From Talinum fruticosum (Eukaryota > Streptophyta > Magnoliopsida > Caryophyllales > Talinaceae), in assembly GCA_021018815.1 (NCBI GenBank), contig JAITYX010000049.1, positions 1,922,001 to 1,986,000 of the forward strand: 64,000 nt of DNA, in the 5' to 3' direction. Below the pieces are notes generated by a model. It was given only the letters and a program-made list of their open reading frames with translations, searched no databases and was not told the origin of the DNA. This document shows, one piece after another, positions 12,369 to 24,127 of this stretch (position 1 is its first letter; each line of letters opens with the position of its first letter). A program made the translations under genes and the position numbers.

Positions 12369-13796
12369 TAAAGGTTAGCTATTGGAGAGATTAAGTCGCC
12401 CCGGAGGGGGTGAATAAGGTGATGGACGATTTTTCTAAATTATCAAAAAAATTTGCACAACAAAGACTTAGAAAACAATTCTAAGTCTAGATTGGACTCA
12501 AAAAGTGCAATACACATAAAATACGTGGAAACCCTCCTAGGGCAGAAAACCACGGACAGTGCTAATCCAAGCACCAAGTCAAATCCACTATTTTGAATCC
12601 AAAAATACGAGGACTCGACTCTTTACTGAATTGCTCCCTTAGATAATTCACTTACAAGTTTTTCTAGAATCGAAATTCCCTTATCTCGATCTAGTACTTC
12701 CTCACTCGGAGTAAACTTTACAATTAGGTACAAGCTGAGCTTAGTTAACCCTTATAACTCAGTCAAGGGACTTAATAGAGAATATAAAGAGTAGAAGTGA
12801 TTACAAGACTTTCTCTTTGCAGCTCGGAAAGTAAGAACTTAAGAACTAGAATTGTGAGCTAGAAGATTGAGTGAGAGTAGATTATATTCAGTTCCAACAA
12901 TCTTCAAGTCTTGTAAGAAGGCTTCTATTTATACTTAGCAGCAAAGAGTAACCTTTGAGACTTGTTCTTGACTCTTGAGCTTCATTACCCGTTGTAATGG
13001 CTAGTCGAGTCACTCAAAAAAGGAGTATTTGCAATGTGAACGTTGTGCTTTGGACCTTGGCATGAAAAGTAGTTCATTCCATCGGTTGTGACTAAAATTT
13101 TGGGCAGAAGCAACTCGTTAGACTCAAAGTTGAAGTTTACCAGATTTGGTAACAAACAACCCTAACACGGTGTCCGAGCCTTATCTAGAAAAGGTGTTGT
13201 TCTATCCGATGATGTTTAACGGTAGGAAGCCGGTTGCTTTTACTTTTCAAAATAAGATTAAAATATTGTAATCAACCTGCAAAAGCAAATGAAAAAGGTA
13301 CTCAAAGTATAAAAGTACTCGTGGTCTAATATTAGGCAAAGATAATAATTAACTCAAAATAATTAAGTGCTAAATTATCTTCAGCCCCAAACAATGGAAT
13401 TTTTTTAGTCTAATATTCGTTAGGTTCAAAATCTATCTTAAGTCATTCTTCTAAATGATCAAGTTATTAAGCTTGAATAATCAAAATGCATAAACTCGAT
13501 CAAGTAAATAATTTCATTCAATAAACTGACTTAGAAAGAAGAATTAACGTAGTAATTCATTTTTAGCTAGAACGATAAGTCGGTGTTCGAATATTAAGTG
13601 TTTGTGAAATTATTTACTCATGTCATGTTTCTAAGTGGTGTCTAAGTGGGTTAGAAACTAGTTAAATGCATTATACTCAATAGATGGTTTCGAGTAGGTC
13701 GGACGGAATTGAAAACTTAAAGATGAGCTTCTTAAATACTTAGAATGACTTGAAATCAAAATCATAGAGAGATAGAGAGTTATGCCCGAGTCTTCA
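12369..13796 (-). repeat. Solo copia LTR (LTR H, 1428 bp) with target-site duplication
   Basis: On the minus strand it begins TGAAGACTCGGGC (ending at 13796 on plus) and ends AACCTTTA (TAAAGGTT at 12369). It carries the reversed CACC..TATTCACCCCC end word, and TATAAATAG on minus at 12925-12933. It is flanked by GTAAT (12364-12368) and ATAAT (13797-13801), a 4/5 target duplication. The related gypsy copy near 52278 reads straight through GTAATCTTAC with no LTR, giving an empty-site comparison. No internal copia DNA remains, so this is a product of LTR-LTR recombination. Confidence 0.9.
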
Positions 13797-13801
13797 ATAA
13801 T

Positions 13802-15240
13802 CTTACTTTAATGTTCTCAACTTCGTCCATGATTTCATTAATCAACTCGACTTTAGAAATTCATATTTTGTTGACTTCATGCCACCGAAAAGGTTTTCTG
13901 CATCATCATCTATAGAGTTCTTCATAAGGTGTCATCCTAATGCTTTGACGATAGTTGTTGTTGTAGGCGAACTCCACGGGTGGTAGATTGCAATTCCAAT
14001 TCCCTTTAAAATCTAGTACGAAAATCTAGCATGCACACTCGTATATATCTAATCTATAAGTATAACATTCGAAGTGACTAAAGGCCCAGCAGGGGTTGAG
14101 ATGCACAAATCATACTCATCTCCATTGATAGACAAGATAATTTAGAGGCTATCTCGAAGGTCACAAATGAATGCAATGCCCCGGGATCAAACAAGGCATG
14201 CACATATATGTTTACAATGAGAAGATTACTTGAGATCATGACATTAGGATCCTCTTCCGTAGTCATCGCAAATACTCAAGCATGACTCGGGGTTTTCCTT
14301 CTCGGCCTCTAGGAATAATGTGCGGTCCTCTACCTTGAGGTACTGCTTAAGAAGTTAAGGGATGAGGTCCTAGTCCTCTTTGTGTCCCTTGAGTAGTAAA
14401 TTTGACATTTGGACACTAAGCTATGCTATGTCCTAGTTCTCCACATCCGTAGCATGCTCCTAGTGGGGCATTACATAGACCAAAATTATGCTTCTCACAT
14501 TACGTACAAAAGGGTTTCTTTGAACCTCTCGCCCTAAGAGTCTTGAAAGGCTCCCTTTGAGACAAATGGCTTCTTATATGGACTCGTTTCATTCAGGGCT
14601 CCAGCTTCCATCTATCTTTTTCCTTGAGTTCATGTCTTATATTCTACATTGCCTTCATTGAGTACTCTTTCTACCTTTAGGGCTCTCTAGTACATATCCT
14701 GGAAATTAGCAAAGGTGAAAGCAGCAATTCTCGACTTGATTCTGAAGTCAAGTCCATGCTAAAATCTATTCATTCGCATTTGCTCCGATGCTAATTGAGA
14801 GGGAGCGAATCGGCTAAGTTCATTGAATTTTGCTGCATATTCCATGGTTGGCATGCAATTCTGCCTAAATTGTAGAAACTCTTTCTCCTTCGCCCACTTA
14901 ACATAATTGGGGTAGTACTTTGTGTCGAGAAGCTCCTTCAATTATTGCCAGGTTAATGGTGGTTGTCCAACTTGGGGTCCGAAGGTGCTCCACCAGAAGT
15001 TTGCCTCCTTCTCGGATAGGTGAGAGGCTAATCACACTTTGTGTTGCTCTGGACACTACATCACCTCATAGAGGTCCTCAATTTTACAGATCCAGTCCTC
15101 ATAGATTAGAGGATCAAGTCCTCCTTCAAATCTGGGAGGTCTTAACCGTTAAAATTTGCATAACACAATTTATAGCGGTGACTTGAGGGAGCATATAGAG
15201 GGGAGGCATCTATCGGCGGTTAAGTTATATTTGTGAGTTA
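13802..15240 (-). pseudogene. gypsy gag-protease with fused integrase end (deleted pol)
   Basis: Minus strand. 14700-15240 is the capsid-type gag domain, clearest at 14759-14941 (LDTKYYPNYVKWAKEKEF, YAAKFNELSRFAP). About 14400-14500 encodes the nucleocapsid zinc knuckle (GACYGCGELGH). 14078-14266 encodes the aspartic protease segment with VHALFDPGALHSFV, where related proteases have DSG, so the catalytic motif reads DPG here. Then, at about 14060, the sequence jumps to an integrase C-terminal stretch (EFAYNNNYRQSIRMTPYEELY, 13870-14000). Stops and frameshifts are frequent. Nothing encodes reverse transcriptase. It is inactive and could only have moved with enzymes supplied by another element. 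Confidence 0.75.
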
Positions 15241-15689
15241 GAACTTGAATGAAATTGCCCTTTCTTTTTCTTATTTCAAATGTAGCATCATTCTCGTAAT
15301 CCCTTTGTTTTTATTTATGTATGTTAACGACTTTTGTCTTTTAAAAGTTATTTACATAACAAGTAATTTTAAGCAACATTGTTAATTGCAACACCGTGTG
15401 CATAAACAGAAGCACTCTAATCAATTTTCATATAAAACATCCAAAATATTAGCTCTACAACCATCATACACCGTGAATATCAAGACTACCATGCATAAAC
15501 CAAGAACGTTTCAAAGAAACTAAGGTTAGTTAACTATTACATCTAGTCTCTTTATTTCCTAACCTCCTTGAAAAAGTGTATGACTCTAATCGTTAGTACT
15601 CGGATGCCTATACAAGTATAAGAAACCTCATATCCATGACACTATAAAAGTGAAAGTATAGGTCAACTAATCCTTATCGGATATATTAC

Positions 15690-16368
15690 CATTCTTACGA
15701 TATTCTCCTAAGTTGGCATGATTATTTGAATTGATCATCTGTGGGTCATCATCCTATTCCAAATCAAGTCGTCATCATCTAACCAATCGGGGCTCCCATG
15801 TAACAAATCTCCTATATCAACATCATCAAGTTCATTTTCAAAGATATCATCCTCAGTCGCCTCTAGATCCGAATATAACTCATATAAAGCCTTTAATTCC
15901 ATATTCAGCTTAACCGACTACTCATTAGAGTTTTCCAACACGTAAACTTCATACCTAAAGTCCTCCAGGGGTTCTTCGCTATTAGCTCATTATCAATATA
16001 ATTTTCAGGCACCTCAAAGTCCTCAGGATATTCCGGAGGGACGGTCATGACTCTTCCCTAACTCTGGTCATCTCCCTTAAGTGATGTATTGCCCTTCCTA
16101 TACTAAGTCACCCCTCAATTAGTCTTATCTCATACTCTGGATGATACCACATATTACTTCCATAAAATGTATCAAGCCGCTCAATCCAAATGCCAATTCT
16201 ATCAACTTGAATCTCATTATCTAATCTTGCCAACCAATCTCCATATATCACGGGCTCTATGGATGTCAAAAACTCAACTAGATCAATATAGGTGATATAG
16301 CACCATCTAGGACCCAATATCCTATTCTTAAGGGACTCAATCAACTCTTGCCACCTCGAATCTCTCAA
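15690..16368 (-). pseudogene. Acidic open region of unknown function between primer site and gag
   Basis: On the minus strand an 86-codon frame (16108-16368) begins MRDSRWQELIESLKNRIL and includes ARLDNEIQVDRIGIWIERL. After frame changes a strongly acidic stretch follows (about 15725-15890) with ATEDDIFENELDDVD and PDWLDDDDLIW. Both are in the same orientation as gag and lie between the gypsy primer site and gag. I do not recognise the protein. It could be a leader ORF of the gypsy family or a captured fragment. Coding status rests only on residue composition and orientation. Confidence 0.35.
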
Positions 16369-16626
16369 AAGTCACCAAATCAATATCTTAGCCCATGAAC
16401 TAAATCACAAAACACTTGCTCAATATATAAAAGCATGACTAACGACAAAGATAGTTCATTCCACTAAATATGCTTAGATGGGTTATATAGGTAGGTGTCA
16501 TACTCAAGATAATAAACATAAATTTCAAACTTGAAATTGCAAAGACCCACATGTAATCACATAACACACCAAAAATTGTCCCTACGATCTAATGCACAAA
16601 CATATTTCATGATTATGCAAATTCTA

Positions 16627-16638
16627 AGCTCGATACCA
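16627..16638 (-). promoter_or_regulatory. gypsy primer-binding site
   Basis: On the minus strand this reads TGGTATCGAGCT, five bases inside the LTR end (TGTAATG at 16644 on plus). It matches the primer site complementary to the 3' end of initiator Met-tRNA (TGGTATCAGAGC) except that one A is missing. The same one-base difference is in the copia primer sites at 18437 and 39579. Confidence 0.75.
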
Positions 16639-16643
16639 CCAAA

Positions 16644-16860
16644 TGTAATGCCCCAGCCTTTTGTTAGGGATGTCACATTGCTAGGACTCTCTTTAAGGAT
16701 CCATAAAGCTAAAAAGAAACAATCGGCCTAACTAAACATGCTTTTAAAACTCATGAAAGTAGAGCCAACATTTTTTTTTTTTGAAAGAAAATCTACTTCA
16801 ACTCTTAAGTCCATACGAATTCAAACTAAACATTTGGGTTCACATAACCCTACAACGAAA
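16644..16860 (-). repeat. gypsy LTR, first fragment (5' LTR of minus-strand element)
   Basis: It starts TGTAATGCCCCAGCC beside the primer site and is cut at TAAAG (16861-16865) by copia element 2. The LTR resumes after the second TAAAG at 26993-26997. Its far end is most simply placed at 52152, after several further insertions. Confidence 0.7.
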
Positions 16861-16865
16861 TAAAG

Positions 16866-18434
16866 TGAAGACTCGGAAATCTCTTAACGCATTTCGAGTT
16901 GCATTAAATGAGTCGGTATAACAGTCCCATACTTATAGAGTTTTTATTCCAAGGCATTCTCCGTTTCTCGAAACTTCTTTAAGTAAAATTGCATTGTCTC
17001 CGAGTGATATAGCTCTTACTTCTTATATTTCCTGCTTATCTATTAGTGACTCGAAAACCGGTTCCTTGTTCCGAGTCCAAGCATCACTCGATTTATCGCA
17101 GATTGAATAGGCCGATATTTCGTCTTTTATCACTCGGAATCCGACTTGTGGTTTTTTGCCCTATTTTGTTATAGTCGTATTCGCAACTCATTTCATACTT
17201 AGTCTATATCAAGTTGCCTCACTCGATATTTTTTATAGAACTTGTTCTATTGTTTAGACTAAGTCGGATGGAATTCCGAGTATCATGGATATTGGACTCA
17301 GAAAATTCCATTTCATTTCGACTCGGATAATCGGTTGTTTAATTATGATAATTATTTTATTATCCGTGTCTAACCTTGGACCAAAGTATTTTATACTTTG
17401 AGAACCGACGGTGATTTACTTTTGTAGGTTATTCAATCGAGGATACACCTTTTTCAAACCACAAAAGTAACCTAGCTTCGTAACGTCAAATCACCAAGCA
17501 GACATGGCTTTTCACCTTCCCTCGCTCCAATCCCGAAGATTGTGTCGGAAGCTGTCTGTTTCCAAATCTGGAAAACTAAAACGCCAAGCTCAACGGTGGT
17601 TTCCACCTTATAAATCAAGACACTGCCAATAGTTTTGGGACTTCCAAGAGAGTTAAACCGTTGTCCAATGTTCACATTACAACGGATACTTTCGAGTGAC
17701 TCGAAAGCTTTTATCAACGGTCACGAAGACTCTCGGTCAGCAGATGAAGATAACGGCTACTCTACCTGGTTATCTATAAATAGAAGCCACTTCACAAGAC
17801 TTGAAGATTGCTGAATCTATTGTTAATATACATACTTGAGAAAAGTCATTGTATTTACTTTCAATCTTCTACTTACAACTCCCACTCGTAATTCATTACT
17901 TTCGAGTTGTAAGGTCTTGTACTCGATTACAAACTCCTTCTTACATTCTTTGTAAGGTCCCTTGACTAAGCTGTAAGGGTTATCTCAGCTTAGTTGTCCC
18001 TAGGTGTAAGGGTTATCTCAGCTAGGAAGTACTAGATCGGATAAGCGAATTTCCGAGTCTACGAAAATTTGTATAAGAGTTGTCTAAGGGAGCAACTCGG
18101 GGTCGAGTCAGTTCACGGTATTTTGTGGACTCAAAATAGTGAATTTGACTTCGTGTCCGGATTGACACGGTCCGTGGTTTTCTGCCCCAGGAGGGTTTCC
18201 ACGTAAACTCTAAGTGTTATCTTTCCGAGTTCATTCTACACTAAGACAACTTTATCGCTATTGCTCTTTTCGATTGATTGCCTTCGAGTCCAATCGTTTC
18301 GACCTTGTTGATGGACTCGGAATCTATCTTCTTCTTTATTCTCGCGCAAAAGAGTTTAATCTCGTAAAGAATTTTCTATCACCCTATTCACCCCCTCTCT
18401 AGGGTGACTCGGACTCTCCCCGAGCAAACCTTCA
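16866..18434 (+). repeat. 5' LTR of copia element 2 (LTR B)
   Basis: It runs TGAAGACTCGG to AACCTTCA. Landmarks are the palindrome CAAAGTATTTTATACTTTG at 17382-17400, TATAAATAG at 17775-17783, a duplicated GTAAGGGTTATCTCAGCT motif near 17970-18023, and CACCCTATTCACCCCC near 18382. The expected transcription start lies just downstream of the TATA box. Confidence 0.93.
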
Positions 18435-18436
18435 AT

Positions 18437-18448
18437 TGGTATCGAGCC
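18437..18448 (+). promoter_or_regulatory. copia element 2 primer-binding site
   Basis: TGGTATCGAGCC lies two bases after the LTR. It is complementary to the 3' end of initiator Met-tRNA apart from one missing A (family norm TGGTATCAGAGCC). It primes minus-strand cDNA synthesis. Confidence 0.85.
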
Positions 18449-18493
18449 TAGCCTTTTAGAAAGGATCTAATAATCCAAAGGTTTAAAGATCAA

Positions 18494-19460
18494 ATGGCTC
18501 GGAACAACTAAGAGTTCGACGAAGGAAGATCTTCCAACAGGCCACCAAAATTCAAAGGATCAAACTTTGGGCACTCGGAAGAAGCTTATGGAATGTTTCC
18601 TCATGGATCATGATGAAGAGGTATGGGAAATCATACAACAAGGAAACTACATTCCAATGAAGACCGATGAATTCGTAATCCTTCCCAAGACAAAGGCTGA
18701 ATTCACACCAGCAGAAGCGTGGAAGTTCGGAAAGAATTTCAAAGCCATGAACATCCTTATGTGCGCCATAAGCTCGAAGAATACAACCGAGTGTCCGCCT
18801 CGTGATTCAGCAAAAGAAGTGTGGGACACCCTTGTCAACACTTATGAAGGCACAAGCCGGGTCGACAAGCAAAGATAAGTCAATATCTTCACAAATATGA
18901 GCTTTCCAAGATGGAACCAGAGGAGAACATCACTCGGATGTTCATTCGGTTTACTAAGATTACCAACAATCTCAAATCACTGGGTAAGAAGATCTCCCAC
19001 GAAGAAATGTGCCGGAAAATTCTTAGAAGTCTACCCAAGAAAAGATGGGGTCCCAAAGTGACTCGCCATAGAGGAGGCTCGGAACCTCTCGCTCTTAAAG
19101 GCGGACGAGCTCATCGGAAAGCTTCTAACACACGAAATCCATCTAGAAGAGGAGGATGCCGAGGGTAGTACCAAAAGAAACATTGCACTTAAGGCCTCGT
19201 AATCCAAAGAAGAAAATCCGAGCTCTTCGACTCGGAAGACGATCCCATGGCACTTATTGCAAGAGGCTTCAAGAGAATGATGAAGCACAAAAGATGGGAC
19301 AAAAGGCCAAAAGAAGAATTCTACAAGAAAGATAAGAGAGAGAGAAAAGGTAAGTTTTCTTCTCCTTCAAAGTTATCTTTATCTAAGAATTCCGGATGTT
19401 TTGAATGTGGCAGCAAAGACCACATAGTCAAGGACTCGTCCAAAAAGGAAAAGGGATAGC
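18494..19460 (+). pseudogene. copia gag, element 2
   Basis: Gag forms the virus-like particle and binds RNA. The ATG at 18494 (MARNN) is chosen because it follows the primer site at a normal distance and the frame matches the family. The capsid part includes PPKFKGSNFG, LMECFLMDHDEEVWEII (from about 18590), EAWKFGKNFKAMNILMCAIS, and MEPEENITRMFIRFTKITNN (18911 on). The nucleocapsid zinc knuckle CFECGSKDHIVKD is at about 19396-19434. Its final Cys codon is disrupted: the sequence reads GACTCGTCC where a CX2CX4HX4C knuckle needs a Cys codon, and the same extra base occurs in element 3. Frame breaks near 18570, 18875 and 19065 also interrupt it. Confidence 0.85.
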
Positions 19461-22400
19461 AAGAAGAAAAAGGCCATGATGGCAACATGGAGTGATGAGG
19501 ACTCATCGGAAGACGATGAGGACTCGGATGACTCAAAGTGTTCGATGGCAATTTCGACTCGAAGCTGAAAGAGAGTCGACTCGGACTCGGACAATGAGGA
19601 AACTGATCCTCAAGAGGTAATAAATTACTTCCTTAAATTCTCCAAAGTTGATTTAGCTAAATACATTTTTACTTTGGAAGAAAAGTCCAATTCCGATTCT
19701 TCCCACTTCAAAGAACAACTTGAGTCAATTTCTTCCGAGAGCAATTCTTTGAAAAACGAATTGGAAAAACTGCGACTCACACTCGAGAGAACTCAAGACT
19801 AGTGCTCAAGCTAATGAGACCGAGTCCGAGTTACTCAGAAAGAAAATGAGCAACTAAAATAGAAGCTCACCGAGTCTCAAGATCCGATTTTAAAATTTAC
19901 TCAAGGTCGAAAAACCTTGACATGCTCTTAGGATCACAATGTGTCTCCTTTCGAAAAGAAGGTCTTGGTTTCAACGGAGAAGAGGAATCAAATTCCTACT
20001 CGGAACTCGTTTAAAAATGACTCGTAAGCTGTGAAGTTCAGGAAAGCTAAGCAAGGTCCCATTCACATAAATGAAAGGAGGACTAAGCCCGGAATCTGTT
20101 TACAAAAAGAAACCATTCTCTCCTCGTTTCAAAAGGAAAGGTTTTCAAAAAGAAAGAGACGCAGACTCAGCTTCTCTAAGAAGAAGACTCAGAATCGGAC
20201 AAAACCCAAAGTCATTCAAATTTGGGTTCCAAAACACCTTCTTCCTCGGAAAAGGACCATAGTAAGGAATGTTACTTGGGTTCGTTAGAGGAAGTGAGAA
20301 GGGTTAGATTCTACTTGTTTTGCAGGTCACTCGGAAGAGATCAAAAGGACACTGGTACCTTGACGGTGGATGTTCACGCCATATGTCGGGAGATGCGGGA
20401 CTCTTTTCCGAGTTGAACAGGACATAAAGGAGGAAAAGTCACATTTGGAGATGATAGCAAAGGCAAGATCGTGGGGATTGGCAAGATTGGAAAAGGAAGC
20501 AATCTGGTCGAGTCCAGTCTATCTTGTCAAGGGATTAAAATATAATCTGCTCAAGCATCTCTCAACTATGTGACAAAGGCCAAGAGGTAAGATTCACTCG
20601 GACTAATCGTACTATTTTTGATGTTTCTACCAAAGAGATCAAGCTTTCGGGTAAGAGATCGGGTAATACTTACATTATTCCTCTTTCGACCCAAGTCGAA
20701 TTTATCTTACTTAAAAGCATCTCTCCATGATGATTCATGGACTTGGCATCGTAGATTAGGACATATTAGCATGCATACTATCAAGAAATTGGCATCTAAT
20801 GGTCCGGTTAGGGGTTTACCTAACCGTGTTTTTGAGAAAGACAAAGTTTGTGAAGCATGCACCGGAGGGAAACAAGTCGGATCTTCATTCAAATCTCTGA
20901 AGACAGTTTTCACATCCAACGTACTTGAATTATCGCATATGGACTTATGTGGTGAAATCCTCGTGAAGAGTCTCGGAGGTAAATCTTACATACTTGTTAT
21001 TATTGATGATTATTCACGATTTACCTGGGTGTGTTTTCTTAAGCACAAAAATGAAGCTTTCAAGGAGTTCAACGAAGCTCTGCAGAAAAATTCAAGTTGA
21101 GTCTCGGACTCGGATTCGGAGGATTCGAACCGACCATGGAAGGGAGTTCGATTACTCGGAATTCTCGAGTTCCGTGACAAAAATGGAATCTCTCACAACT
21201 TCTCAGCACCCAGAACTCTTCAACAGAATGGAGTAGTAGAGAGAAAGAACAGAACCCTTGAAGAAATAGTAAAGACGATGATGATTGAGCACAACTTGCC
21301 TTACTATTTGCAGGCAGTGGCAGATGAACACAGCCAACTATACTCTAAATAGATGCCTCATCGGACCCATTCTGAAGAAAACACCTTATGAGCTCTACAA
21401 AGGGAAGAAGCCAATTATTTCCTATTTCGGACCATTCAGATGTAAGTGCTTCATTCACAACAATGGTAAGGATCATCCGACCAAGTTTGATGCTCGGTCG
21501 GACGAAGGTATCTTTCCGGGTTACTCCTCTCATAGCAAAGCTTACCGCATCTTCAATAAGCAAACTAACAAAGTGGAAGAAAGCATCCACGTAGTATTTG
21601 ATGAGCTTGAACAGGAGAAGCCAAGTGAGTCTGCATACTCGAAGCGAAGCTCGAAAAGATGATGACGAAGCCGAGCCTACAAAGACTCGGACCCAACTTG
21701 CTCGGAATGAAGTCACTCGTAACGAAGAAACTCATAATGAGACAGTTCAAGAGCTCGCTAAGAACGAACAAGTTAATGAAGAGGATCACTCGGAACAAGC
21801 TCCCGAAGATCAAGCAGCTCAGCCCACAAACCTGGTGAATCAAAGACTGGTAAAGCATTCAAATTTACTTCCGAGTCATCCCCAAGAAAACATCATTTCG
21901 ATATCAACGAGTGGGGTAAGAACTCGTTCCTTTCTACACAATCTATGTGCATTCACTGCATTCATCTCATTAACTCGAACCCAAAAATGCACTAGAGGCC
22001 CTTAATGAACCTGAATGGGTCAAGGCCATGCAAGAGGAACTTAATCAATTCGAGAGAAACCAAGTCCGGACTCGACCAACCGACCTTCGACCACCCGAGT
22101 TATAAGAACCAAATGGGTTTTCAAAAACAAACTGGATGAGGGTGGAGTGGTAGTCGAAACAAGGCTAGACTTGTGGCTCGGGGTTACAATCAAGAAGAAG
22201 GAATTGATTGTGGGGAAACCTTGCACCTGTAGCAGAATCGAAGCTATTAGAATACTCGTTGGCATTTGCATCCAAGCATGCATATTAAATTATATCAAAT
22301 GGATGTTAAGAGTGCATTTCTCAATGGTTTTATTGAAGAAGAAGTCTATGTCGAGCAGCCTCCCGGTTTTGAAAACTCGGAATTTCCAAATCATGTTTTC

Positions 22401-23497
22401 AAACTTCAAAAGGCCCTCTATGGTCTTAAACAAGCACCTCGAGCTTGGTATGAAAGACTCGAGTAGCTTCCTGGTTCAAAATGATTTTAAAAGAGGTCGG
22501 ATCGACAAGACCCTATTCATAAAGACCAAAGGGAAAGATTTCATTATTGTTCAAATTTATGTTGATGATATTATTTTCGATGCTACTAATGAATTTACGT
22601 GTCGAGAAGTTTCGAGTTGATGAGTCAAGAATTTCAAATGAGTATGATGGGAGAACTCAATTTCTTCCTTGGGTTACAAATCAAACAAGACAAAGATGGA
22701 ATCTTTGTTCATCAATCAAAGTACACCAAGGAATTGCTGAAGAAATACAAACTTCAAGATGCATAGCACGCATCAACTCCTACGAGCGACGAGTATAAAG
22801 CTTGACTCGGATGAGAAAGGTAAAGCAATAGATCGAAACTCTATTGAGGTATGATTAGATCTTTGCTATATCTTACTTCCAGCGAGCCGGATATAATGTT
22901 CGGTATGTGTTTATGCGCAAGATTTCAAGCTTATCCAAAAGAATCACATCTCACTACGGTGAAGAGAATATTCGAGATATTTTGCAGGTACTCGGAATTT
23001 AGGTCTATGGTATTCCGGAGACTCGAACCGACTCGACTCGATACTCGGACGCGGACTACGCAGGATACAAAGTTGATCGAAAGAGCACATCCGGAGCTTG
23101 CCAATTTCAGGTCAATCCCTACTATCTTGGCAGTCCAAAAGCATAACTCGGTAGCTCTATCGATTGCGGAAGCTGAATATATTGCAGCTGGAGCACTGTT
23201 GCGCTCAAATTCTATGGATTAAACAACACTTGAAGGATCTTGGACTATTCTTCAACTCAGTCCCAATCAAGTGTGACAACCAAAGCGCAATCAGTATCAC
23301 CAAGAATCCTATCCAAGCACTCAAAAACAAAGCACATCGAGGTCGGGTATCACTTCTTACGCGATCACTCGTAAAAGGGTGATATTGAACTTGAGTTCAT
23401 TCCTACTAATCTTCAATTAGCTGATATCTTTACTAAGCCTCTTGGTGAAGATCGGTTTTGCTTTATTCGGAATGAGCTTGGTATGTTAAATGCTTAA
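19461..23497 (+). pseudogene. copia pol, element 2 (protease, integrase, RT, RNase H)
   Basis: After a coiled, charged linker (LEEKSNSDSSHFKEQ and on, 19670-19800), the protease motif lies at 20362-20370 but reads D-G-G, where element 3 keeps D-S-G. Pre-integrase zinc residues follow (WHRRLGHIS..CEACTGGK, 20742-20870). Integrase core: MDLCGE near 20940, TDHGREFDYSEF near 21126, VERKNRTLEE near 21236. Reverse transcriptase: [10 protein letters not shown] near 22300, [12 protein letters not shown] near 22430, YVDD at 22558-22569. RNase H: ADYAGYKVD near 23055, AEAEYIAAGA near 23170, IKCDNQSAISITKN near 23265, and stop at 23495-23497. Many one-base frame changes interrupt it, so it is inactive as written. 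Confidence 0.88.
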
Positions 23498-24127
23498 TTA
23501 TATGCTACTCTTGTTGCATAATTATGTGCTATGTGCTTTCACTGTTAATAACGATTAGTTCGGTTGATTCGATGATACTTGGGCTGATAGTTATTTAGTG
23601 TTTCGAGTCACTCGAAAACCATTCCGAGTCAAACTCGGACGTAGAGAAAATTGGACTTAAAATTTTCCGAAACTATCTCTAGATCGAGTGAAGAGTTTCG
23701 AATCATATTTTCAAAATCTTTCTCTCTCTCTCTCGAGCGATGCGATCATATATTAGCCGTGGATTTCTAACCGCTGGAATCTCAACCGTTGAAGAGAACC
23801 GTCACACCGGTCTTTGGTGACTGATGGACAAGCCGAGTCGAACGGAGTTATACTTAACGAGATAGTTAACGGGCGCGCTTATTTTCTATAAATAACGTCT
23901 ATCCATCTTCATCTCGGTACTCTAAACTTCATCTCTCTCAAACAAAACTTCTCGCGGAAGATTACTACGTGAACAGTCATCCCCGATCGTCCGCAAGCGT
24001 CGAAGAAGCTCTCTCTCTCGTAAGTTACGATTGCTCTCATCTCTTTCTTCTACATTTTCTTTTCTTCTCTTCTACATCTCCTTCTCTTTCCTACTCGAAA
24101 AGTTTCATCTTTTCCTTCCTTCTCTCA
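23498..24127 (+). promoter_or_regulatory. Internal TATA-bearing block, element 2
   Basis: It is non-coding and equivalent to 2157-2807. TATAAATA lies at 23887-23894, 234 bases before the ATG at 24128. Upstream are ACCGTCACACCGG and, downstream, a CT-rich leader. Conservation of a TATA box here in three copies supports, but does not prove, a separate promoter for the post-pol region. Confidence 0.45.

Larger units (their letters stand above)
12241..16643 (-). mobile_element. Ty3/gypsy (chromovirus-like) internal region, minus strand, deletion derivative
   Basis: Read on the minus strand: a primer site at 16627-16638 next to the LTR end at 16644, a long leader with an acidic open region, gag, zinc knuckle, aspartic protease, then an abrupt junction to the end of integrase, a remnant resembling the tail after a chromodomain, the polypurine tract and the 3' LTR. 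Reverse transcriptase, RNase H and the integrase core are missing. The copy at 52153-53070 has the same protease-to-integrase junction, so the deletion is older than both copies. A copia solo LTR (12369-13796) interrupts it near its 3' end. Confidence 0.8.
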
